A stretch of 6,176 bases of DNA, taken from contig JAQTVL010000278.1 of assembly GCA_028706835.1 (NCBI GenBank), positions 1-6,176 of the forward strand, given 5' to 3'. This document shows, piece after piece, positions 1 through 3,900 of the stretch (positions are counted from its first letter, which is position 1; every line of letters begins with the position of its first letter). The position numbers and the translations under genes were made by a program. Origin of the DNA: Phycisphaerae bacterium. Its GTDB lineage: Bacteria; Planctomycetota; Phycisphaerae; JAJVII01. The notes under the pieces are model-generated. The model did no database searches and was not told where the DNA came from. It saw only the letters and a list, made by a program, of their open reading frames with translations.

Positions 1-3
1 TGC

Positions 4-50
4 CATGGCTGGTCCGCCGTCCGGCTGTTTGGGACGGCGGGCCAGCCATG
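4..50. repeat. Long GC-rich hairpin, CATGGCTGG arms
   Basis: The arms 4-22 and 32-50 pair over 19 positions with a single T/G mismatch at 13/41. The outer part is CATGGCTGG against CCAGCCATG and the inner part CCGCCGTCC against GGACGGCGG. The loop is 9 nt. There is no T-run after it on either strand, so it is not a typical intrinsic terminator. The CATG ends and the 9-nt loop match the hairpin at 66-98, so it may belong to the same repeat class. Confidence 0.7.
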
Positions 51-65
51 CCCACGCGGTGCAGA

Positions 66-98
66 CATGCCTGCGACAAAACGGCCGTCGCAGGCATG
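66..98. repeat. CATGCCTGCGAC hairpin, copy 1
   Basis: Perfect 12-bp inverted repeat: CATGCCTGCGAC (66-77) and GTCGCAGGCATG (87-98) around a 9-nt loop. The same arms with the same 33-bp length recur inside the parS array at 2406-2438, and a variant is at 2466-2512. The string CTGCGACAAAAC at 71-82 also recurs directly at 120-131. It looks like a dispersed intergenic hairpin family (REP-like); its function is unknown. Confidence 0.75.
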
Positions 99-166
99 GC
101 ACCCGATCCATCATTTCATCTGCGACAAAACACTAGTGTGCCGTCCACAGCGAATCCTTGGGCTGA

Positions 167-224
167 GTGGCACTGGCAGCTTGCCTGCCAGTGCTGACAC
201 GGGCAGACAAGCTGCCCGTGCCAC
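167..224. repeat. Double-hairpin (cruciform-capable) repeat
   Basis: Two adjacent hairpins are seen: CACTGGCAG/CTGCCAGTG (171-179/185-193) and CACGGGCAG/CTGCCCGTG (198-206/212-220), each with a 5-nt loop. They are enclosed by GTGGCAC (167-173) and GTGCCAC (218-224). The same bases can fold alternatively into one long stem, because GGCAGCTTG (176-184) pairs with CAAGCTGCC (208-216). Such clover-like elements are typical of dispersed intergenic repeats. No coding or terminator role is evident. Confidence 0.65.
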
Positions 225-312
225 CCAATCATTCAAGCGGGGTATCTCCCTGACTCAATCAGTTGCGGATGCCCGGTCTGATACGGCTCGAGAGCCCGAA
301 GGACGACTGCCA

Positions 313-685
313 GTAGCCACGGGCGCCAGCCCATTGGTATCTACACAAGTCCGTCGGGACATCGCTCAGGGCAAGCGAGCATCTTTTTGTGGAGTGCGGT
401 GTCGAGGCCGCCGCAGGCGGTCGAGGCACCGCTTTTCCCCGCGCACCGGCGTGGCTCGCGCGCCACAGCAAAGCGGTGCCTCGCCCGCCGTTCGACTCGC
501 TGCGCTCGCGAGCGGCGGACTCGACACCGCACTCCACAAACAGCGAAGATGGAGCGGGAAAGGCTCTGTGGTCGAGGACGTTGGACTTGTGTAGATACCT
601 ACGGGCGCCAGCCCGTGGGCCTCCCGCCCCGCGCGGGCTCCCGGGGTGGTTGGGCCGGAGTCCACGGGCTCGCGCCCGTGGCTAC
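313..685. repeat. Large nested inverted-repeat structure
   Basis: Three pairs of arms nest around one another. GTAGCCACGGGCGC (313-326) pairs with GCGCCCGTGGCTAC (672-685). The 17-nt GGTATCTACACAAGTCC (336-352) pairs perfectly with 583-599. Inside these sits the composite element at 386-540. The right side carries about 60 extra bp (600-660) between its two arms, including another inverted repeat CGGGCGCCAGCCCG. The arrangement suggests one repeat landed inside another, or a large palindromic mobile unit. No transposase is encoded. Confidence 0.65.
386..540. repeat. Composite inverted-repeat element, copy 1 (TTTGTGGAGTGCGG ends)
   Basis: Perfect 21-bp terminal inverted repeats lie at 386-406 and 520-540, starting TTTGTGGAGTGCGG and ending CCGCACTCCACAAA. 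Inside, CGAGGCACCGCTTT (422-435) pairs perfectly with AAAGCGGTGCCTCG (470-483), and a central GTGGC/GCCAC hairpin lies at 451-466. A further short pair CATCTT/AAGATG lies outside the arms (380-385/546-551). The skeleton matches the shorter element at 5474-5565, so this is a repeat family rather than a chance palindrome. It is non-autonomous: no ORF inside looks like a transposase. Confidence 0.75.
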
Positions 686-748
686 CGGCAAACGCCCTGA
701 CGGGCTACAGAGAATCGAACGCGGTTGGGCGAAGTAGACGCTCCCTTG

Positions 749-835
749 CAGAGATACGGAGAAACAGAGATACGGAGATTTCATGCGACGAGAAGTCCGT
801 CTTTCTCTGTCGCTCTGTTCCTCTGTATCTCTGTG
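749..835. repeat. ACAGAG-type repeat block, facing copies
   Basis: CAGAGATACGGAGA occurs twice in direct orientation (749-762 and 765-778, period 16). It is followed about 25 nt later by the opposite orientation at 804-835, whose complement reads as CACAGAGATACAGAG followed by further ACAGAG units. The two halves therefore form an imperfect inverted pair around a short spacer. The related plus-orientation block at 6055-6087 shows the motif is dispersed. No gene or regulatory role can be assigned. Confidence 0.65.
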
Positions 836-916
836 TTGGAATTCAGGTTATAGTCGCTTGTCGGCCGGGACTCTCCTCGGGCAACTGTATTATGCTAGTA
901 ATGCGCAGAGCCGAAG

Positions 917-935
917 TGTATTAGTATATAATACA
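917..935 (-). terminator. Weak hairpin just after parB stop
   Basis: TGTATTA (917-923) and TAATACA (929-935) form a 7-bp, AT-rich stem with a 5-nt loop 8 nt past the parB stop codon. A wider pair CTGTATTAT/ATAATACAG (885-893/928-936) offers an alternative stem. There is no U-tract following on the parB strand, so a termination role is only a guess from position. Confidence 0.25.
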
Positions 936-943
936 GTGGGGCG

Positions 944-2017
944 TCAGTCGCGCTCGATGCCCAGGGCGTTCATGATGCGGTCGAAGTCGTCCAGGCAGTA
1001 GTAGTCGATCACCACCTTGCCGATCTGCGGGCGGCGGCTCTCGTGGATCGCGACGCGGGTGCCCAGCCGGCTGGTCAGCTTCTCCTCCAACGCAAGGACG
1101 TTGGCTGATTTCGGCTTGGGCTCGGCGGGCGGGGCGGTCTTCGTATCCGGCGCTTCCAGTTCAGCCCGCAGCGACTTGGACCACGTGCCCTCCAGTTCGG
1201 GGTGGGTGCTGACCGGGGCGACCTGCCGCTCAGCCTCGCGAACCGACCAGTCCTTCGCGATGATGGCCTCGGCGAAGAGAAGCTGGTTTTCCGGCTTGGT
1301 GAGCACCAGGACGGCTTTGGCGTGGCCGAAGGTCAGTTTTGCGGCGGCGATCATGTCCTGAACATCCGGGTGTAAGTCTATCATGCGCAGATAGTTAGCG
1401 ACCGACGCACGGTTCTCCCCCAGCCGCTGGGCCAGGATTTCCTGCGTGAAGCCGCGGGTCTTGATCAGCCCGAGGTAGGCGTTGCCCCGCTCGATCGGGT
1501 TCAGGTCGGCGCGGTGCAGGTTCTCCGTCAGGGCGACCTCGAGCATCGCGTCCTCGGCTACATGCTTGATGACAGCGGGCATGGTTTCCAGGCCGGCAAG
1601 CTGGGCGGCCCGCCAGCGCCGCTCGCCGGCGACGAGTTGAAAGCCCGGCGCGCCCGGCGCGGCCCCTGCCCCGTCGCGCTTTCGGCGGACGAGGATCGGC
1701 TGAACGAGCCCGTTGGCCTTGATCGACTCCGCCAGGGCCCGCAGCGACGCGTCGTCGAACTGGCGGCGGGGCTGGAGCGGGTTCGGCTCGATCGCGCCGA
1801 CGGCGATGTTGCTCAGCGTGCCGTGCGGAGGCGCCGCCTCGGGCGGATGCGGCTGGGCGGCTGGCGCGGCGGGGGTAGCCGGCGGGGTCGACGACGAGAT
1901 CAGCGACGAAAGCCCTCGGCCGAGGCGGCGGTCTTTCTCCTGCTTGGCCTGCAAAATCCGGGCGTCGGGTCTGGCGAGGGGCGGATACATGGGTTTCGGC
2001 GTGGAATCGGCAGCCAT
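944..2017 (-). CDS. parB: ParB chromosome-partitioning protein
   Basis: ParB/Spo0J-type CTP-dependent DNA clamp that loads at parS and spreads along DNA to organise and segregate the origin region. The 357 residues show the full family order: the N-terminal RLGRGLSSLI motif at 31-40 (ParA-contacting region in homologues), a ParB/Srx nucleotide-binding domain with GERRWRA at 131-137 and ENLHRADLNP at 165-174, a helix-turn-helix at about 190-213 (FTQEILAQRLGENRASVANY) followed by LTFGHAKAVL, a Pro/Lys-rich linker near 287-303, and the C-terminal dimerisation domain with GKVVIDYY at 333-340. An Ala/Gly/Pro-rich insert at 115-125 lengthens the usual loop before GERR. The start at 2017 is preceded by GGAG (minus strand, 2026-2029) 8 nt away. 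Seven parS sites lie upstream. No parA is visible on either side, which is unusual because parA normally precedes parB. Confidence 0.96.
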   Translation of the reverse strand: MAADSTPKPMYPPLARPDARILQAKQEKDRRLGRGLSSLISSSTPPATPAAPAAQPHPPEAAPPHGTLSNIAVGAIEPNPLQPRRQFDDASLRALAESIKANGLVQPILVRRKRDGAGAAPGAPGFQLVAGERRWRAAQLAGLETMPAVIKHVAEDAMLEVALTENLHRADLNPIERGNAYLGLIKTRGFTQEILAQRLGENRASVANYLRMIDLHPDVQDMIAAAKLTFGHAKAVLVLTKPENQLLFAEAIIAKDWSVREAERQVAPVSTHPELEGTWSKSLRAELEAPDTKTAPPAEPKPKSANVLALEEKLTSRLGTRVAIHESRRPQIGKVVIDYYCLDDFDRIMNALGIERD

Positions 2018-2034
2018 GGCAATTGCTCCATAAG

Positions 2035-2048
2035 TTAGTGAACACTAA
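2035..2048. promoter_or_regulatory. Operator-like palindrome ahead of parB
   Basis: TTAGTG-AA-CACTAA is a perfect 6-2-6 inverted repeat. It lies directly upstream of the parB ribosome-binding site and 18 nt from the start codon, overlapping the end of the small candidate ORF. Its position would suit a repressor site or a short mRNA hairpin in the parB leader. No known regulator consensus is claimed. Confidence 0.35.
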
Positions 2049-2164
2049 TGTTGTCCCCCCTGCCCTTGCCCCGGCTGCGGCGACTGTTCCACGTGGAACA
2101 TCGCCTGGCTGGGGCCGGTGGCGGGGCCGGGTCCGGCGAACTGCGTTGCGGGATCATGGGTCAT
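2045..2164 (-). CDS. Candidate 39-residue small ORF upstream of parB
   Basis: An ATG at 2164 (minus strand) is preceded by a good GGAGG (2170-2174) with 5-nt spacing, and the frame runs 39 codons to TAG at 2045-2047, 27 nt before the parB start. The product is rich in Pro, Gly and Gln and resembles nothing I recognise. It starts MTHDPATQF, and residues 22-27 (MFHVEQ) are simply parS1 read as codons. It could be a leader peptide translated ahead of parB, or a chance ORF with a lucky ribosome-binding site. The composition argues for chance; the spacing, strand and ribosome-binding site argue for a leader. Conservation of the frame would decide. Confidence 0.25.
   Translation of the reverse strand: MTHDPATQFAGPGPATGPSQAMFHVEQSPQPGQGQGGQH
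2085..2100. promoter_or_regulatory. parS: parS site 1
   Basis: Perfect TGTTCCACGTGGAACA, the nearest site to parB, 68 nt upstream of its start codon. Unlike the other six, its palindrome does not extend beyond 16 bp. It falls within the presumed parB leader, so ParB bound here could repress its own gene. Confidence 0.93.
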
Positions 2165-2226
2165 GTCGGCCTCCGTGCCTATCGGAAGTGAATGGCGGGC
2201 GATCCGAGCCCAGCCAGGCTAGAGGA

Positions 2227-2256
2227 AACTTACCCGCTGATCCCGCTGGTTGTCAA
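2227..2256 (-). promoter_or_regulatory. Possible parB promoter
   Basis: On the minus strand a perfect TTGACA (2251-2256) is followed after 18 nt by TAAGTT (2227-2232), a poor -10. It would start transcription near 2220 and give a parB leader of about 200 nt containing parS1. The -35 is good but the -10 is weak, so this is a low-confidence call. Confidence 0.25.
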
Positions 2257-2261
2257 TGCAA

Positions 2262-2273
2262 ATCACCTCCTTT
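2262..2273 (-). other. Perfect Shine-Dalgarno sequence without a gene
   Basis: The minus strand reads AAAGGAGGTGAT, a 12-nt perfect complement of the usual 16S rRNA 3' end. No ATG, GTG or TTG at proper spacing opens a useful frame: TTG meets a stop after one codon and an unusual ATT start gives only about 12 codons. It may be the remains of a lost upstream gene or a chance match. Confidence 0.4.
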
Positions 2274-2339
2274 GTGCGGTGCCAATTGCCGAACGGCAAG
2301 TGCCGAATGGTTGGGATCCCCTTGGGCGCGGCCGGACAA

Positions 2340-2355
2340 TGTTCCACGTGGAACA
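2340..2355. promoter_or_regulatory. parS: parS site 2
   Basis: Perfect TGTTCCACGTGGAACA; the palindrome extends to 20 bp (2338-2357) through AA/TT flanks. The wider context CGGRCAAT before and ATTRCGGG after is shared with site 3, suggesting that the two arose by duplication. Confidence 0.95.
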
Positions 2356-2405
2356 TTACGGGAATCTTTCGACCAATCCTCCGTGACACAGGGACCGATC
2401 GTCGT

Positions 2406-2438
2406 CATGCCTGCGACGGTCGTTTGGTCGCAGGCATG
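2406..2438. repeat. CATGCCTGCGAC hairpin, copy 2 (inside parS array)
   Basis: CATGCCTGCGAC (2406-2417) pairs perfectly with GTCGCAGGCATG (2427-2438) around a 9-nt loop. Arms and total length are identical to those of the hairpin at 66-98; only the loop differs. It lies between parS sites 2 and 3. Confidence 0.75.
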
Positions 2439-2465
2439 TCGTTCCGGTCGCGCAAATGGCGAAGA

Positions 2466-2512
2466 CATGCCTGTGGCAGCCGACGGTACGACTGTCGTCT
2501 GCCACAGGCATG
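2466..2512. repeat. CATGCCTGTGGCAG hairpin variant
   Basis: CATGCCTGTGGCAG (2466-2479) pairs perfectly with CTGCCACAGGCATG (2499-2512). A 19-nt interior contains a further small stem, ACGAC/GTCGT (2488-2492/2494-2498). It starts with the same CATGCCTG as the neighbouring hairpin and ends 18 nt before parS site 3. Confidence 0.75.
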
Positions 2513-2530
2513 GCGCCCGCAGTCGGGCAA

Positions 2531-2546
2531 TGTTCCACGTGGAACA
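2531..2546. promoter_or_regulatory. parS: parS site 3
   Basis: Perfect TGTTCCACGTGGAACA with symmetric GCAA/TTGC flanks, making a 24-bp perfect palindrome at 2527-2550. It is one of the two longest in the array. Confidence 0.95.
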
Positions 2547-2612
2547 TTGCGGGGCGGCGGGGATAGGCGTCCGCTCCGCGTCCAGGATCGTCCGGACGTA
2601 AACCGCGAGTGA

Positions 2613-2628
2613 TGTTCCACGTGGAACA
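2613..2628. promoter_or_regulatory. parS: parS site 4
   Basis: Perfect TGTTCCACGTGGAACA with symmetric GTGA/TCAC flanks, giving a 24-bp perfect palindrome at 2609-2632. The flanks are symmetric but differ in sequence from those of site 3. It lies 82 bp from site 3. Confidence 0.95.
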
Positions 2629-2697
2629 TCACGGTCCGACCGGCGCGGGTTCGTGTCCTTGACCCCGGAGCGGGCACAGCCGCGACCGGCCGACCAA

Positions 2698-2713
2698 TGT
2701 TCCACGTGGAACA
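2698..2713. promoter_or_regulatory. parS: parS site 5
   Basis: Perfect TGTTCCACGTGGAACA with CAA/TTG flanks, a 22-bp perfect palindrome at 2695-2716. It lies 85 bp from site 4. Confidence 0.95.
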
Positions 2714-2780
2714 TTGCCTGGCGACCGAAGAAGGGGCTCGGAGGGCGATCCTGGACCGTCAGGCCACCCGGTCAGAGCAA

Positions 2781-2796
2781 TGTTCCACGTGGAACA
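2781..2796. promoter_or_regulatory. parS: parS site 6
   Basis: Perfect TGTTCCACGTGGAACA with AA/TT flanks, a 20-bp palindrome at 2779-2798. It lies 83 bp from site 5. Confidence 0.95.
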
Positions 2797-2904
2797 TTCT
2801 GAGGCTGCAATACCAGCCGCAAATATTCATTTTCGGAAATACTCCCGGATGGCAGGGGGTCGATCGGCTCAGAATGTCCCCGCTGTCAACCACATACTCG
2901 GCAA

Positions 2905-2920
2905 TGTTCCACGTGGAACA
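2905..2920. promoter_or_regulatory. parS: parS site 7
   Basis: Perfect TGTTCCACGTGGAACA with AA/TT flanks (2903-2922), the site farthest from parB. It borders the AT-rich segment: a TTGTGTG/CACACAA hairpin (2923-2929/2937-2943) follows directly, then the minus-strand promoter. Confidence 0.95.
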
Positions 2921-2952
2921 TTTTGTGTGTAACAGCCACACAAGATATGTTC

Positions 2953-2980
2953 AATATAAGACAGATATACAAATTGTCAA
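2953..2980 (-). promoter_or_regulatory. Strong sigma70-like promoter reading through the parS array
   Basis: On the minus strand a perfect TTGACA (2975-2980) is followed after 16 nt by TATATT (2953-2958), five of six matches to the -10 consensus, in AT-rich DNA. Transcription would start near 2946. The first transcribed bases would include the hairpin at 2923-2943, and the transcript would then run through all seven parS sites towards parB about 930 nt away. No gene starts close downstream, so the product may be a long parB leader or a non-coding RNA. An ATTGTC/GACAAT stem (2973-2978/2983-2988) overlaps the -35. Confidence 0.5.
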
Positions 2981-3065
2981 ACGACAATATGCAGTCCGGT
3001 CAGAAATATCGCACTAAGCGCAGTGGTCATAAGTGTTTACGACAAGAAGAAAATTTGAAGATGTT

Positions 3066-3713
3066 CTAGACCCCGCGCTCCGCGCCCGGCCAAATCACCT
3101 TGTGGAGCTGGACTTGGAGTCGGACAGGTAGCCGGTCCGCCAGGATCCAACCGGCCAGGTCCGCGGGGGCCAGATTGCCAAGCACCGGCCCGAAAAGGAC
3201 TTGGCAGCGGTCCGCCAGGCGATGTGTGGCCACCGCTTCCCGAGCCCATTCGTAGTCCGGCCGGTTCGTCAGCACGAATTTCACCTCATCGCGGGCGGTC
3301 AGGGCTGCAATGTTCGACCAGAGCACCTGGTCCGACTCCCCGGAGCCGGGGCACTTGATGTCCACGATTCGGACGACCCGCGGATCGACGCCCGAGATGT
3401 CGCAGGTGCCGTTGGTCTCCAGCAGCACCGTCAGGCCGCGGTCCGCCAGCATCCGCATCAAGGGCAGGGCGGCTGGCTGGAGCAGCGGCTCCCCGCCGGT
3501 CACCTCGACCAGCGGACAGCCGAACGCCAGCATTCGGTCCACGACCTGCTCGACGGTCATGGCCTCGCCGCCATCGCGGGCGTAGCCGGTGTCGCACCAC
3601 GCGCAGCCGAGGTTGCAGCCCGCCAGCCGAACGAACACGCACGGCCGGCCGGCGTAGGTCGACTCGCCCTGGATGGAGAAGAAGATCTCACTGACGATGA
3701 GCATTTCGGGCAT
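3066..3713 (-). CDS. queE: 7-carboxy-7-deazaguanine synthase QueE (radical SAM)
   Basis: Radical SAM enzyme of 7-deazaguanine (queuosine precursor) synthesis: it converts 6-carboxytetrahydropterin to 7-carboxy-7-deazaguanine using a 4Fe-4S cluster and Mg. The 215 residues fit the family length. Seen in order: SEIFFSIQGES at 8-18, the cluster motif CNLGCAWC with Cys33, Cys37 and Cys40, VTGGEPLLQ at 71-79 (SAM binding), LLETNGT at 97-103, DIKCPGSGE at 118-126, and QLHKVIWPG at 202-210 near the C-terminus. No key residue is missing. The start at 3713 has only a weak GGGTAG upstream; Met4 (3704) would also fit the family N-terminus. No queC, queD or queF is in the window. It shares a 187-bp divergent gap with the porin gene. 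Confidence 0.95.
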   Translation of the reverse strand: MPEMLIVSEIFFSIQGESTYAGRPCVFVRLAGCNLGCAWCDTGYARDGGEAMTVEQVVDRMLAFGCPLVEVTGGEPLLQPAALPLMRMLADRGLTVLLETNGTCDISGVDPRVVRIVDIKCPGSGESDQVLWSNIAALTARDEVKFVLTNRPDYEWAREAVATHRLADRCQVLFGPVLGNLAPADLAGWILADRLPVRLQVQLHKVIWPGAERGV

Positions 3714-3774
3714 GGCGGTATTCTACCCGTTCCGCGGCCGTGCGGTCGTTTTCGTTTTGCGCGGGCCACGCGGG

Positions 3775-3788
3775 ATCGGACATCCGAT
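3775..3788. promoter_or_regulatory. Palindrome in the divergent queE/porin gap
   Basis: ATCGGA-CA-TCCGAT is a perfect 6-2-6 inverted repeat between the two divergent genes, about 60 bp upstream of queE and 110 bp upstream of the porin start. It could be an operator or a chance hairpin. I could not identify a clear promoter for either gene in this gap. Confidence 0.25.
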
Positions 3789-3900
3789 GGAAAAGTCATT
3801 TCGTTCCAGGCCGGTTGTCGATTAGATTGTTGTCCCGCGGGCTCGGAGGCTCGCGTAATGATCGTGTTGCCCGGGGGCACACGACGGCGGAGGCAGACGG

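Larger units (their letters stand above)
1..943. other. Gene-free, repeat-rich intergenic stretch
   Basis: I see no believable gene here. Open frames exist on both strands, but they are low-complexity Arg/Ala/Gly/Pro-rich readings of GC-rich inverted repeats, overlap one another, and match no family I know. The stretch holds two simple hairpins near its left end, a double hairpin at 167-224, a large nested inverted repeat at 313-685 with a composite element inside it, a block of ACAGAG-type repeats at 749-835, and a short AT-rich patch just past the end of parB. The repeats are described in separate entries. Confidence 0.7.
2018..3065. other. Centromere-like intergenic region between parB and queE
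   Basis: About 1 kb without a firm gene, lying between the parB start and the queE stop. It contains seven perfect parS palindromes between 2085 and 2920, two CATGCCTG-family hairpins between sites 2 and 3, minus-strand promoter-like sequences, one small candidate ORF and a markedly AT-rich right end (about 2920-3060). Open frames crossing this region mostly arise because the parS sequence reads as MFHVEH or NVPRGT; they are not evidence of genes. I found no convincing DnaA boxes, so I do not call a replication origin here. Confidence 0.85.

Noticed and set aside
67..924. Several overlapping open frames of 60-175 codons on both strands left of parB
   Set aside because: They read through GC-rich inverted repeats, give Arg/Ala-rich low-complexity products, and overlap each other in multiple frames.
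2085..2920. CRISPR array, because of the repeated identical units
   Set aside because: The units are perfect 16-bp palindromes with spacers from 66 to 239 bp, no cas genes are present, and the sequence matches the known parS consensus.
2697..3017. Open frames across the parS array beginning MFHVEH or containing NVPRGT (both strands)
   Set aside because: The parS site plus its AT flanks (ATG TTC CAC GTG GAA CAT) supplies a start and the same short peptide each time; outside it the frames share nothing, lack good ribosome-binding sites and resemble no family.
2810..3060. Possible replication origin in the AT-rich segment next to the parS array
   Set aside because: parS clusters often lie near oriC and the segment is AT-rich, but I found no convincing DnaA boxes (best partial match about six of nine) and no dnaA, dnaN or gyr genes in the window.
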